Source of the DNA: a virus
IMG/VR virus record: IMGVR_UViG_3300042292_000445
Coordinates: 1 to 40,023 of that record
Strand: one strand, 5' to 3'
DNA length: 40,023 nucleotides
The notes under the pieces were generated by a model that made no database searches, was not told where the DNA came from, and worked only from the letters and a program-made list of their open reading frames with translations. Below are positions 1 through 8,286 of the stretch, piece by piece; the first letter of the stretch is position 1, and every line of letters begins with the position of its first letter. The position numbers and the translations under genes were made by a program.

Positions 1-1095
1 ACATTGTCTGATTGGTTAATCTTACAAGGTAACGTAGTTATTGCTACTGATTCAGTTGATGGTATTTCTCGTTTAGCTACACAAACAGAAGCTAATGATG
101 GTACTGAAGCTGGTGCAGTAGTTATTACTCCTGCTACATTACAAGGTAAAATTGATGCTCAAATTACTCCTGAGATTTCCAATAAACTACCTCTTACTGG
201 TGGTACCATGACTGGTAATATTGACATGAATTATAACGATGTTAATAATGCTGTTCTTAGGGGTACATTAATTGGTGATACTCTTGATGCACAAAATAAT
301 AGTATAGCTAATTTAGCAGCACCAACTAACGGTGGAGACGCAGCTAATAAGACTTATGTAGATGATAATACATCTAACAAGTTGCCATTAGCTGGTGGTA
401 CTATGTCGGGTAATATCAATATGTCAGGCAATGAAGTAACGGGTGCAAGTGCTGTGCGTACTGGTAATTTATATTCTTCATCAACAGGTGATAGTATTTA
501 TGTTCAAGAAAATTTAGATTTTGAAAATGAAAAATCTATCATTAACCTACCAGCACCAACTAATGACGGAGATGCTGCTAACAAAATTTATGTTGATGAT
601 GCTGATGCTCTTAAATTAGACTTAGCTGGTGGTACAATGACTGGTAACATTAATTTGGGGGGTAATAATATTCAAGGTGTAAATTCTATAGGTGTTGCCA
701 CTATATATACTGAAAGATTAGATAATTCCTATGGTCATCCAATATACCTTGAAAAAGATTTAGATGCTACATATGGAACAATCATCAACTTACCAGCTCC
801 AACAGCTGATGGTGATGCTGCTAATAAATTGTATGTTGATACAACTGTTGCTGCTCAGTCATTTACAGCAACAATTGCAACTGGTGATTGGACAGCTCTT
901 GGTGACCAGTATGAAGCTGGTATTTCTCATAATTTAGGTACTATGTTCTTATCAGTTACAACTTTACATGGTAATGAAACTGCTGATTTTCTTGTAGAAA
1001 CTGCTCTTAATGGAAATATAAGTACAATTTATTCTAATTTTGTACCAGCAAATGATGTTCATGTATCTTTAATTAAAGCTAATGGTAATTTATAA
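1..1095 (+). CDS. Tail fibre protein with GGTM/AANKxYVD repeats (5' partial)
   Basis: The reading frame is open from base 1, so the N-terminus lies outside the window; an in-frame TTG at 4 is not a convincing start. The protein is built from about three repeats of 80-90 residues. Each contains a GGTMTGNI-like turn, a variable beta-rich segment, and an INLPAPTxxGDAANKxYVD-like linker (nt ~190-380, ~390-600 and ~620-840). This module is common in trimeric phage tail fibres and collar-type fibres. The last ~80 residues (SFTATIATGDWTALGDQY onward) form a separate beta-rich tip. A strong terminator follows directly. The role in host attachment is inferred from the repeat type. Family confidence is high; the receptor is unknown. 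Confidence 0.85.
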   Translation, partial: TLSDWLILQGNVVIATDSVDGISRLATQTEANDGTEAGAVVITPATLQGKIDAQITPEISNKLPLTGGTMTGNIDMNYNDVNNAVLRGTLIGDTLDAQNNSIANLAAPTNGGDAANKTYVDDNTSNKLPLAGGTMSGNINMSGNEVTGASAVRTGNLYSSSTGDSIYVQENLDFENEKSIINLPAPTNDGDAANKIYVDDADALKLDLAGGTMTGNINLGGNNIQGVNSIGVATIYTERLDNSYGHPIYLEKDLDATYGTIINLPAPTADGDAANKLYVDTTVAAQSFTATIATGDWTALGDQYEAGISHNLGTMFLSVTTLHGNETADFLVETALNGNISTIYSNFVPANDVHVSLIKANGNL

Positions 1096-1120
1096 TTTTT
1101 AAATTATCACATAAAAACTT

Positions 1121-1160
1121 AAAACCCATCTTATTTGAGGTGGGTTTTATTTTATTTTTA
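1121..1160 (+). terminator. Rho-independent terminator after the first fibre gene
   Basis: A 10-bp stem (1121-1130 with 1139-1148, one G-T pair) encloses an 8-nt loop and is followed by a T-rich tract to about 1160. It lies 26 nt after the fibre stop and just before a promoter-like element, separating the two fibre transcription units. Confidence 0.85.
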
Positions 1161-1162
1161 AA

Positions 1163-1174
1163 TTAGTATTTTTG
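1163..1174 (+). promoter_or_regulatory. Putative promoter, TTAGTATTTTTG
   Basis: The element ends in TATTTTTG, matching the Bacteroidetes -7 consensus TAnnTTTG, and starts with TTAGTAT, which recurs upstream of the genes at 5795 and 14408. It lies 15 nt before the ATG at 1190 and just after a terminator. I found no -33 TTTG at the usual 17-23 nt spacing, so it could be a phage-specific promoter. Confidence 0.5.
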
Positions 1175-1189
1175 TAAAAACAAAATAAA

Positions 1190-4081
1190 ATGGCAGAGAA
1201 GAAGTTTTTTGTTGATATCAATCTTCAAGGAAGTGATATTAATAATTTAAGAGCGGATACATTAGATATTACAACTAATTTAGCAAGTGCTAATACTAAA
1301 AGAATAGTGTATTGGTCTGGCCAATATTATTATTCAGATGGAACATCTTGGATTGCATTAGGTGGAAGTGGAAACTTACCAGCTGGTGGTGCAACAGGAG
1401 ATATTCTAGCAAAAGCAAGTGGTACTGATTATGATGTAGAATGGATAAGTAACTACACTAGTACAGTACAACATGAAGTAAAAGCCGGAGTTGCATTAAC
1501 AAAAGGACAAGCTGTTTATGTTAGTTCAGCAAATGGTACAAACATGATTGTTTCTAAAGCATCAAATGCATCAGAATCAACATCAAGTAAAACAATGGGG
1601 CTTGTAGCAAGTTCAGCCGCATTAAATGATATTATATTTGTTATCACTGAAGGTTTGCTTACCGGAACAGGTAGTGCACCTTTAGATACAAGTTCAGCTA
1701 CAGAAGGAGATCCTGTGTGGTTAGGAACTAATGGTAACTTAATTTTTGGTTTAACAAATAAACCAGTAGCTCCAGCACATTTAGTATTCCTTGGTATTGT
1801 TACCAGAGTGAGTGCTACTGTAGGGGAAATCTTTGTTAAAGTACAAAATGGTTTTGAACTAGGAGAACTACATGATGTAGATGCTTTAAATGCATCTAAT
1901 AATGATGGTTTATTCTATAATACAACTACTAGTTTATGGGAACATAAATCAATAGCTACTGCTCTAGGATATACTCCGGAAAATCAAGCTAATAAATCCA
2001 CTAGTACTTCATTAGGTACATCAGATACATTATACCCAACACAGAATGCTGTTAAGGTTTATGCAGATAATTTATTAGGTAATGCTAACGCATTGGTTTA
2101 TAAAGGAACAATTGATTGCTCAACCAACCCTGATTATCCAGCTGCAGATGCAGGTTGGATGTATATTGCAAGTGTTGCCGGTAAAATAGGTGGAGCAAGC
2201 GGTACAGATGTTGAGGTAGGAGATATGATTATTTGTAATACAGATGGAACTGTGTCAGGTGATCAAGCTACCGTAGGTCAATACTGGAATGTAATTCAAA
2301 AAAATATTGTAGGTGCTGTAACTGGTCCTGCAAGTTCGATTAATAATACTTTACCTGTATTTGATGGTACAACAGGAAAAATAATCAAACAAGGGATCAT
2401 TACTGATACTGGAAGTAGAATTGGAGTAGACATAATATCTCCTACTGCAAAACTACACATATCTAATATAACTACAGATGATTCATTCTTGGTAGAAGAT
2501 AGTACAAACCCTGACTCAACTCCTTTCATTATTAATAATGCTGGTAATGTTGGTATTGGTACTACTAATCCATTATGGAAATTTCAAATACAAGATGCCG
2601 GTGGAGATTCTGTAAGAATAAATGTGCCAGATGACACAAAATTTAATAGAATATTTTTCCAAAAACCATCTCAATTATGGTCAACTGGATCTATTAATAC
2701 AAATGATTTTGTTATTGCTGATGAAACTGCTTCAGTATATAGAATGAGAGTTTATGCTAGTACTGGAAATATTGTCTTTAATCCTGGTAGTACTGGATTA
2801 ATGAGTATTGGTGTAAATTCACCATCAGCTAAATTTCACATTAATAATACAACAAGTAGTAATTCATTCTTAGTAGAAGATGCCACTAATCCAGACTCAT
2901 CACCATTTGTAATTGATGCAACCGGTAGTGTTGGTATAGGTAGACAACCTACAAATTATAAACTAGATGTTGCAGGATCTATATACGGATATGGTTTAGG
3001 CTCAGGTACTTTTGGTATTACGGGAGAAAATAATGGTGACTCAGCTGGTACATACATCGGTGTTAAAGGATCTGCAGCTAAGGATGATACTCCAGTTGCA
3101 GGCAATGCATATATTGGAGGTTGGTTTTATGCTTTTGGTGGTAATAGTTACTCAGTTATGTTACAAGATGGAACTGAAGGGGTAGCTGGTAGATTCCTTA
3201 AAAATATGGATACTAACGGTAAAGCTAACTGGGCCACCTTGACTGTAGCAGATACAGGTCTTACTTTAACTACTACAGGTAGTTCAGGTGCTGCAACTTT
3301 AACAGGAAATACATTAAATATTCCTACTTATGAAAGTTCATTAATTCCTAAACTACAAGGAAATGAAATTTGGAGAGGTAGTACATTTAGAAATAACTCT
3401 ACAACTATTGATACTACAGCAGGTATTATTTTATCAACAACTGGTACTAACACTGCTAGATCAGTAGGAACAACCTCTTATGCTGCAAGAGGAATAAGAT
3501 TAGGTGTTGCAGCTACAACTGCATCAGTTGGTAGATATCAAGGAATGAGAGGAGCCGCATTATTATGGTATGTAACAGGTGGATTCTTATATACTGGTGA
3601 ATTTAATATATCTGATACTGCTTTTGTAACAGGTACGCATAACTTCTGGGGATTAGCTTCATCTACTTCTGATTTATTAATAGGTGGTGTTAATAATGAT
3701 CAACCGTCAGCATTAACAAATATTATTGCTTTTGCTAATGATTCAGGAGATGCTAACTTGCAAATCATGTATAATGATGCAAGTGGTACAGCAACTAAAA
3801 CAGATTTAGGTGCTTCATTCCCATCAAACAGAACTGCTGGTGCAGCAGTTACTACTATTTATGCATGTTATTTATACAACGCACCTAACTCAAGTAATGT
3901 TATTTACAGAATTGTAAATAAAGAAACTGGTGCAGTAGCACAAGGAACATTAACTACAAACCTTCCTGCATCAACAGTAGGTTTAAATTTCTTTGGTGCA
4001 AGAACAATGGGTACACCTTTAGGTGGTGTAAATAACTCAGGACAATTTGATGTTTATAGATTAGGTGTTTATTCTTTATAA
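1190..4081 (+). CDS. Large tail fibre / receptor-binding protein
   Basis: This 963-residue protein is rich in Gly, Ser, Thr and Asn and poor in Cys. A short N-terminal segment (MAEKKFFVDINLQGSDINNL) probably docks the fibre. Two copies of a repeat lie near residues 420-460 and 547-590 (KLHISN / KFHINN, then SFLVEDSTNPDS, then NVGIGTTNP / SVGIGRQPT). 'VGIGT...KL' repeats are typical of long fibres in Bacteroidetes phages. Residues ~730-963 form a distinct beta-rich C-terminal domain (FRNNSTTIDTTAGIILSTTG onward), a plausible receptor-binding or trimerising tip. The gene has its own upstream terminator and promoter, and the next gene starts 2 nt after its stop. No cleaving chaperone domain is evident. 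The fibre call is strong; the receptor is unknown. Confidence 0.8.
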   Translation: MAEKKFFVDINLQGSDINNLRADTLDITTNLASANTKRIVYWSGQYYYSDGTSWIALGGSGNLPAGGATGDILAKASGTDYDVEWISNYTSTVQHEVKAGVALTKGQAVYVSSANGTNMIVSKASNASESTSSKTMGLVASSAALNDIIFVITEGLLTGTGSAPLDTSSATEGDPVWLGTNGNLIFGLTNKPVAPAHLVFLGIVTRVSATVGEIFVKVQNGFELGELHDVDALNASNNDGLFYNTTTSLWEHKSIATALGYTPENQANKSTSTSLGTSDTLYPTQNAVKVYADNLLGNANALVYKGTIDCSTNPDYPAADAGWMYIASVAGKIGGASGTDVEVGDMIICNTDGTVSGDQATVGQYWNVIQKNIVGAVTGPASSINNTLPVFDGTTGKIIKQGIITDTGSRIGVDIISPTAKLHISNITTDDSFLVEDSTNPDSTPFIINNAGNVGIGTTNPLWKFQIQDAGGDSVRINVPDDTKFNRIFFQKPSQLWSTGSINTNDFVIADETASVYRMRVYASTGNIVFNPGSTGLMSIGVNSPSAKFHINNTTSSNSFLVEDATNPDSSPFVIDATGSVGIGRQPTNYKLDVAGSIYGYGLGSGTFGITGENNGDSAGTYIGVKGSAAKDDTPVAGNAYIGGWFYAFGGNSYSVMLQDGTEGVAGRFLKNMDTNGKANWATLTVADTGLTLTTTGSSGAATLTGNTLNIPTYESSLIPKLQGNEIWRGSTFRNNSTTIDTTAGIILSTTGTNTARSVGTTSYAARGIRLGVAATTASVGRYQGMRGAALLWYVTGGFLYTGEFNISDTAFVTGTHNFWGLASSTSDLLIGGVNNDQPSALTNIIAFANDSGDANLQIMYNDASGTATKTDLGASFPSNRTAGAAVTTIYACYLYNAPNSSNVIYRIVNKETGAVAQGTLTTNLPASTVGLNFFGARTMGTPLGGVNNSGQFDVYRLGVYSL

Positions 4082-4083
4082 TT

Positions 4084-4326
4084 ATGAAACAGTTTACATT
4101 ATCAACAAGTTATTACGTAGAGCCAGATTTAGAGGCTATTGTTTGTTTAAGACCATCTGATCCACAGATATCAGATTACATAGCAAGTTACTTTCCTTTT
4201 CCTAATGAACAAGAAGCTTTAGATAACATTTATGAATTAGCTATAGTTCATAGACCTGTTTTATTTGAAAAGTTTCAGGCTATGGATAATGTTCCTAGTG
4301 AGGTCAGAGATATGTATTTTTTATAG
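4084..4326 (+). CDS. Hypothetical small protein (80 aa)
   Basis: An 80-residue acidic protein begins 2 nt after the large fibre stop, so it is probably translationally coupled to it. It has no signal peptide or transmembrane segment. It contains an aromatic/Pro patch (SYFPFPNEQ) near residue 40 followed by a predicted helix. I do not recognise the family. Its position between fibre and lysis genes would suit a fibre assembly factor or a small tail component, but that is only context. Confidence 0.6.
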   Translation: MKQFTLSTSYYVEPDLEAIVCLRPSDPQISDYIASYFPFPNEQEALDNIYELAIVHRPVLFEKFQAMDNVPSEVRDMYFL

Positions 4327-4382
4327 GTTTATTTTAAAATTTTTTGTATATTATTATATATATTTTTATAAACTTATTAAAC

Positions 4383-4682
4383 ATGGATTCAAGTACACTA
4401 ACAATTGTATTATTCATTGCAGCAACAATAGTTACTGTCTTTGGTTTCTTTTTAAAGAATGCTTACAATGATACAAGAAAAGACATTGAACTTTTACTAA
4501 AAGGAGCTCAGCATCATGCTGAAGAACTTGGTAAATTAAAAGGTAAGATTGAATTAGTTGAGCAAGAAGCAAGACTTAAATATCAAGCTATCCAAGAACA
4601 AACACAGTTGGAGATAAAAAATCTTGCAAGAAATGTAAGTGAGCTTTCAGATGCTGTTAGACAGTTTGTAATCAATAAATAA
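4383..4682 (+). CDS. Single-TM coiled-coil membrane protein (lysis cassette)
   Basis: I chose the ATG at 4383 (MDSSTLTIVLFIAATIVTVF) over an in-frame ATG at 4344. The upstream extension is very AT-rich, low-complexity sequence, and position 4383 is preceded by an A-rich leader. The 99-residue product has one hydrophobic segment at about residues 5-22, then a long charged, probably coiled-coil helix (EELGKLKGKIELVEQEARLK) to the end. It sits directly upstream of a holin-like gene and a candidate endolysin. An N-anchored, periplasm-facing coiled coil in this place fits an inner-membrane spanin-like or holin-accessory role. The opposite topology, a cytoplasmic scaffold, cannot be excluded. Confidence 0.65.
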   Translation: MDSSTLTIVLFIAATIVTVFGFFLKNAYNDTRKDIELLLKGAQHHAEELGKLKGKIELVEQEARLKYQAIQEQTQLEIKNLARNVSELSDAVRQFVINK

Positions 4683-4686
4683 AAGC

Positions 4687-4917
4687 ATGAAAGAATTAAG
4701 CTTAAAAGAAAGATTTAATGCTCCTACACCAAAGTTCTGGAAAAAAGTACAGAGAGTAGGTTTAATTTTAACTGCTTTGGGAGCAGCATTAGCTACAGCT
4801 CCTGTAGCATTACCAATAGCAATAGTAACTGCAGGTAGTTATGCAGCGTTTGGCGGAGGCTTGATAGCAGCAATGTCTCAGTTTACAGTAGATGATTCAT
4901 CAACAGATTTAAAATAG
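4687..4917 (+). CDS. Putative holin
   Basis: This 76-residue protein has a basic, amphipathic N-terminus (MKELSLKERFNAPTPKFWKK). A hydrophobic Ala/Gly-rich region follows at roughly residues 24-66 and is long enough for two closely packed transmembrane helices, and the tail is acidic (FTVDDSSTDLK). Small size, a two-helix hydrophobic core and a position immediately upstream of a candidate peptidoglycan hydrolase are the usual features of phage holins, which permeabilise the inner membrane at lysis time. It starts 4 nt after the preceding TM/coiled-coil gene and ends 6 nt before the next. The family was not identified from specific residues. Confidence 0.6.
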   Translation: MKELSLKERFNAPTPKFWKKVQRVGLILTALGAALATAPVALPIAIVTAGSYAAFGGGLIAAMSQFTVDDSSTDLK

Positions 4918-4923
4918 AATTGT

Positions 4924-5517
4924 ATGACTAATGTAAGAACATATAATGATGTACAGCTTTTGAACAAAGTTAAGTCATTAAAATCATTTACAACTCTTCC
5001 AAAAGGCTATTGGATTCTTGGTGTAAGATCAAATGAAGATGCAGCAAACAAATTTGATGACAAATTTTATTTATTTAATGAAGGGTCTTTTGTTAGTGTT
5101 ACATCTGGTACAACAAATCCTGGTACTCCAATTTTAGAAGGAGGTTTTTTAAAATACAACAAAGCAGGAGCAGCTGTAGTTAAATCAGATGAATGGTATT
5201 ATGATGTGTGGACTTATGGTCTTCACCTGGGTAAAATGCCTGCATTGAAACAAGTAGCTAATTTTATTGTATATAGAGATGGAGACATGGACAAAAAATC
5301 AGAAGAACTTGGTACTCCAATTAAAGGTGCTGGTTATGGTATTAACTTTCATGCTGCTACTTATGACAATAACTTTAAAGGCTTGCAAGAAAACATTGGA
5401 AATTGGTCTGCTGGTTGTCAAGTAGTAAATAATAAACAAAAACATTTAGAATGGATTAGTTTATTAAAACCTCAGAAAAGAATTAGTTATGTTTTATTAA
5501 ATGAATTTGAAGTATGA
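4924..5517 (+). CDS. Candidate endolysin with YkuD-like His...Ser-Ala-Gly-Cys motif
   Basis: This 197-residue soluble protein shows GINFHAATYD around His143 and NWSAGCQVVNN around Ser162/Cys165. His, then ~15-20 residues, then S/T-x-G-C is the active-site arrangement of the YkuD/L,D-transpeptidase fold, where Cys is the nucleophile; the usual His before Gly is Ala here. An N-terminal portion (KGYWILGVRS) may form part of the beta-sandwich. Placement after the holin-like gene supports a cell-wall-cleaving role. No signal peptide is seen, consistent with holin-dependent export. It could instead be a virion-associated cell-wall enzyme. The sequence shows the motif; the enzymatic activity is inferred. 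Confidence 0.5.
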   Translation: MTNVRTYNDVQLLNKVKSLKSFTTLPKGYWILGVRSNEDAANKFDDKFYLFNEGSFVSVTSGTTNPGTPILEGGFLKYNKAGAAVVKSDEWYYDVWTYGLHLGKMPALKQVANFIVYRDGDMDKKSEELGTPIKGAGYGINFHAATYDNNFKGLQENIGNWSAGCQVVNNKQKHLEWISLLKPQKRISYVLLNEFEV

Positions 5518-5672
5518 AATTTAGAAACAATTGGAAATCTTTAACTAAACAGTGGGATAAGTTTATCATTAAATTAAGGATATCTAGCATTGACATATTC
5601 AGTATTGAAATTGATAAAACTAGAGAATTTTATTGCCTTACTCTACTCAATTTTACAATTAAAAATAGGTAA
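5514..5672 (+). CDS. Small hypothetical protein (52 aa), ATGA overlap
   Basis: The ATG at 5514 overlaps the TGA of the candidate endolysin (ATGA), a classic coupling arrangement, and the frame stays open for 52 codons to TAA at 5670-5672. The product starts with a basic Trp-containing segment (MKFRNNWKSLTKQWDKF) and then alternates hydrophobic and polar residues (SSIDIFSIEIDKTREFYCL), suggesting a beta-hairpin. It is the last ORF before a terminator. It may be a lysis accessory. The overlap and the clean open frame are the only support. Confidence 0.45.
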   Translation: MKFRNNWKSLTKQWDKFIIKLRISSIDIFSIEIDKTREFYCLTLLNFTIKNR

Positions 5673-5700
5673 CACTCATTACGGTAATCTACATTACTAT

Positions 5701-5732
5701 AATCCAGATGCAATAAGTGTCTGGATTTTTTG
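5701..5732 (+). terminator. Rho-independent terminator closing the lysis operon
   Basis: A perfect 8-bp stem (AATCCAGA at 5701-5708 with TCTGGATT at 5720-5727) and an 11-nt loop are followed by a run of T. It lies between the lysis genes and a new promoter-like element. Confidence 0.8.
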
Positions 5733-5759
5733 TTTTAAACATTACAGATTTAAACTTTA

Positions 5760-5771
5760 TTAGTATATTTG
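5760..5771 (+). promoter_or_regulatory. Putative promoter, TTAGTATATTTG
   Basis: The element contains TATATTTG, a full match to the Bacteroidetes -7 box TAnnTTTG, within the TTAGTATWTT motif also seen near 1163 and 14373. It lies 23 nt before the ATG at 5795 and ~30 nt after a terminator. It probably drives the packaging/DNA-handling operon. No well-spaced -33 box was found. Confidence 0.55.
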
Positions 5772-5794
5772 TTTAAACTTAAAAAGTATAAAAC

Positions 5795-6103
5795 ATGTCA
5801 AACCAACCAGAAGAGCAAGAGTTAACTCAAGAGGAGTTAGTTGCAAGAAAAGAAGAAATGAAAGCATTTTATGATGATTCAATTCCTTACTTAAAATCTC
5901 AAGCAGAGTATGAAAAGCTTTTAACAGAAATTGATGAGGCAAGATTTAAAAGATCTACATTGAATTATCAATGGGCACAGTTTATAGCTAAGACATCTCA
6001 AGAAGCTCAGTACAATGAAGAAGGTGAAGATGAGTCAGAAACAGAAAGAGCTCCTGAACAAGAAGAAACTCCTGTAGCTGAAAGAAAACTTAAAAGATCA
6101 TAA
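5795..6103 (+). CDS. Hypothetical acidic protein (102 aa)
   Basis: This is the first gene of the transcription unit starting at the promoter near 5760. The product is very Glu-rich, with a helical N-terminal half (MSNQPEEQELTQEELVARKE), a central segment containing YQWAQFIAKTSQEA, and a disordered Glu/Pro-rich stretch ending in a short basic tail (AERKLKRS). No catalytic motif or membrane segment is seen. It lies 3 nt upstream of the winged-helix-like gene. I do not recognise the family. A small helical scaffold or DNA-packaging accessory is possible from context only. Confidence 0.6.
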   Translation: MSNQPEEQELTQEELVARKEEMKAFYDDSIPYLKSQAEYEKLLTEIDEARFKRSTLNYQWAQFIAKTSQEAQYNEEGEDESETERAPEQEETPVAERKLKRS

Positions 6104-6106
6104 GCA

Positions 6107-6484
6107 ATGGCAATAGTTAACCAAGTTCAGAAAAAGGTTAAGATGCCTAAATGGGATGTGGTTAAATTTCAGATCTTGACTCACTGTTATGTTAATCATA
6201 TAACAGTGAGTGAGTCTGATCTCAATTGTCTTACATTACTAAGTTTTAATCAGCCAATAGAATTAACACACTTTTGTTATGATGCTTCTGCTGAAGAAGA
6301 ATCTATATTTAAAAGTCCGCAAACAGTTAGAAACTGTATCAACAAGGCTGAGAAAAGTAAACTAGTAGTAAAAGATGGAAGCAACAAGAAAATGATCATG
6401 TTAAATCCAGATTTAAAAATACAAACTCAAGGTACTGTATTGTTAGATTTTAAATTTTTAGGATATGAATCCCAAGAAAGCTAA
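6107..6484 (+). CDS. Winged-helix-like small DNA-associated protein
   Basis: The 125-residue product has an N-terminal basic segment (QKKVKMPKWDVVKFQILTHC) followed by helices. A region reading SPQTVRNCINKAEKSKLV, then KKMIMLNP, resembles a recognition helix followed by a beta wing. This is a winged-helix-like layout typical of DNA-binding or protein-assembly domains. It overlaps the following HU/IHF-like gene by 20 nt, so the two are probably co-expressed. DNA binding is inferred from fold-like features; no specific family was recognised. Two Cys near residues 27 and 44 are not arranged as a zinc site. Confidence 0.55.
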   Translation: MAIVNQVQKKVKMPKWDVVKFQILTHCYVNHITVSESDLNCLTLLSFNQPIELTHFCYDASAEEESIFKSPQTVRNCINKAEKSKLVVKDGSNKKMIMLNPDLKIQTQGTVLLDFKFLGYESQES

Positions 6485-6836
6485 TAAACTATACAAACCA
6501 GTAGCTGAAGAATTACAAGTAGATGAATCACTTGTTGAGGATTTAGTTGAGTTTATGTATAAAAATGTAAGACAAAACTTAACCGGTTTAACCTACCCTA
6601 GAATAAATCTAGAAGGTTTAGGTCATTTTACAGCAAGACCTTTTTCAGTAAGAAGAGGTATTGAAAGGGCTCAGAAAGTATTATTAAATCATGACACTTC
6701 TACTTTTAGTGCTTATCACAACAAGAAACAGTTAGATGTAAAAGTCAAAGCACTAATTAAACTAGAAGAAATGATTAATGCTGAAGAAGAAAGAAAACAA
6801 CAATTTAAAACCAAAAAGAATGAAACCAACAATTAA
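6465..6836 (+). CDS. HU/IHF-like DNA-bending protein
   Basis: The 123-residue product has the organisation of the HU/IHF family. N-terminal helices (KANKLYKPVAEELQVDESLV) precede the characteristic beta segment RINLEGLGHFTARP, matching the family pattern I-x-L-x-G-x-G-x-F, and a beta arm/charged region with a Lys/Glu-rich C-terminus follows. HU/IHF proteins bend DNA as dimers and assist packaging, replication or regulation. Crassvirales genomes commonly carry IHF-like genes, so this supports that placement. It overlaps the previous gene by 20 nt, and the following gene's likely start (6820) lies within its 3' end. Confidence 0.7.
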   Translation: MNPKKANKLYKPVAEELQVDESLVEDLVEFMYKNVRQNLTGLTYPRINLEGLGHFTARPFSVRRGIERAQKVLLNHDTSTFSAYHNKKQLDVKVKALIKLEEMINAEEERKQQFKTKKNETNN

Positions 6837-7125
6837 AGAAATTTGGAAAAACAGAACTCAGATAATGGAAGGAATAAAGAATTCTGTAATAAGAGATAGA
6901 TTTGTTGAGGAAATAGCTGCAGCTAGAATGGAGCACTGTAATGCATGTGTAAGAAAAGATATTAAAGGTGACTCATGTGCACTAACAGGAACACAACCAT
7001 GTTGTCAATTATGTGGTTGTTCATTAAAATTTAAAGTTAGATCTCTTTCATCAGACTGTCCAGACCTAAGATGGAAAGCAGTAATATCTGAAGAAGATGA
7101 GGATAAACTAGATAATCTTAAATAA
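6820..7125 (+). CDS. Cys-rich, probably zinc-binding protein (101 aa)
   Basis: I chose the ATG at 6820 (MKPTIKEIWKNRTQIMEGIK) over the in-frame ATG at 6778, which would overlap the HU/IHF-like gene by 59 nt instead of 17. A helical N-terminal third is followed by CNACVRKDIKGDSC, CCQLCGCSLKFKV and a later DCPDLRW, giving several Cys pairs arranged as in a treble-clef or double zinc knuckle. The C-terminus is acidic. Zn binding is inferred from spacing. Similar small CxxC proteins occur near packaging genes in Bacteroidetes phages, but I cannot name the family. It is 1 nt from the next gene. Confidence 0.65.
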   Translation: MKPTIKEIWKNRTQIMEGIKNSVIRDRFVEEIAAARMEHCNACVRKDIKGDSCALTGTQPCCQLCGCSLKFKVRSLSSDCPDLRWKAVISEEDEDKLDNLK

Positions 7126-7126
7126 A

Positions 7127-7462
7127 ATGTCAAAATCATTTATCCAACCAATAGGACTTGCGGATGGTATAACATCTAGTATTATCACCAGTAATAATAG
7201 TGGTACTGCTAGTTTTTCCCAAGTTCATACAATTCCTATACAAATTACAGATGAGGCAGGAACTGAAGATATAACAGTGACACTTATAAGATCTTTAAAG
7301 AAAAATAATCTTATTATGTTTCTTAAAATACTAGTATTAGAAGGTAAGTTTACAAAAGAAGAAACTGTTAATATACTAAACATGATTGAGTCAAATGATG
7401 AAGCATCAAAAGAATTAGCAGCTACAATATTAAAAAATGAAGGTTATGAGTATATATTTTAG
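7127..7462 (+). CDS. Hypothetical protein (111 aa)
   Basis: The product has a Ser/Thr-rich beta-like N-terminal half (FIQPIGLADGITSSIITSNN) and a helical C-terminal half (SLKKNNLIMFLKILVLEGKF, then EETVNILNMIES). It starts 1 nt after the Cys-rich gene and overlaps the nuclease gene at its 3' end, so it belongs to the same operon. I do not recognise the family and see no catalytic residues. The two-part build could be a small structural or assembly protein. Confidence 0.6.
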   Translation: MSKSFIQPIGLADGITSSIITSNNSGTASFSQVHTIPIQITDEAGTEDITVTLIRSLKKNNLIMFLKILVLEGKFTKEETVNILNMIESNDEASKELAATILKNEGYEYIF

Positions 7463-8285
7463 TGCAACAGATCACAGTTATAAAAGCTTAGAAGCGGAAG
7501 ATAAAATTAATTGGACTAGTGTGACAACTTTAGTTTCTCATTTTAAAAAACCTTTTGATGCTAAATCTATTGCTGTAAAAGTTTCTAAGAATAAGAGATC
7601 AAAGTGGTATGGTATTGATCCAAAGAAAATACAAGAGATTTGGGAATCTGAATCTGAAAGAGCTGTTACAATGGGAACTTATTACCACAACCAGAGAGAA
7701 GCGGATCTTTGTGCATTATCATCACTTGAGGTTGAAGGGAAGAACATACCAATTTTCATTCCTAATGAAACAACAGAAAGTGGTATAAAACTTGCACCTA
7801 GTCAAAAACTAGAAGAGGGTGTATATCCAGAACATATGGTATATCTTAAGTCTGCAGGTATATGTGGCCAATCAGATTTAGTTGAAGTAGTAAATGGTAA
7901 AATAAACATCATTGACTACAAGACAAACAAAGAGATCAAGAAAGAATCTTTTGTAAACTGGGAAGGAGCTTCTGATAAATTACAAGCACCATTGGATAAC
8001 TTGGATGATTGTAACTTTAATCACTATGCTATACAACTTAGCATATACATGTACATAATGCTCAAGCATAATCCTAAATTAAAACCAGGAAAGATGTTTA
8101 TTCATCATGTTGTATTTGAAGTTGAGTCTGAGGATGAGTATGGATATCCTGTAATTAAACTTGATCATAATGGAGATCCTGTAATAAAAGAAGTAATTCC
8201 CATGGCAATTCCGTATCTTGTAGATGAGGTTAATGCTTTGATGCATTATATCAAAGACAATAAAATTGTAATTAAAAAGAAATAG
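7446..8285 (+). CDS. PD-(D/E)XK family nuclease
   Basis: Two close in-frame ATGs exist (7437 and 7446). I prefer 7446 (MSIYFSATDHSYKSLEAEDK) because it reduces the overlap with the previous gene to 17 nt, but 7437 is possible. Residues (numbered from 7437) GTYYHNQRE at 80-88, GQSDLVEV with Asp147, and INIIDYKTNKE with Asp160 and Lys162 reproduce the RecB/Cas4-like exonuclease motifs: GxxxH, then D, then D-x-K. This is a metal-dependent DNA nuclease of ~280 residues, the usual size for single-domain phage exonucleases. Such a nuclease is often found in crAss-like genomes. Its position just upstream of the terminase genes suggests DNA processing linked to replication or packaging. Confidence 0.8.
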   Translation: MSIYFSATDHSYKSLEAEDKINWTSVTTLVSHFKKPFDAKSIAVKVSKNKRSKWYGIDPKKIQEIWESESERAVTMGTYYHNQREADLCALSSLEVEGKNIPIFIPNETTESGIKLAPSQKLEEGVYPEHMVYLKSAGICGQSDLVEVVNGKINIIDYKTNKEIKKESFVNWEGASDKLQAPLDNLDDCNFNHYAIQLSIYMYIMLKHNPKLKPGKMFIHHVVFEVESEDEYGYPVIKLDHNGDPVIKEVIPMAIPYLVDEVNALMHYIKDNKIVIKKK

Positions 8286-8286
8286 C

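Noticed and set aside
4-6. TTG as the start codon of the first fibre gene
   Set aside because: The frame is already open at base 1 and the protein begins mid-repeat, so the window edge is the simpler explanation.
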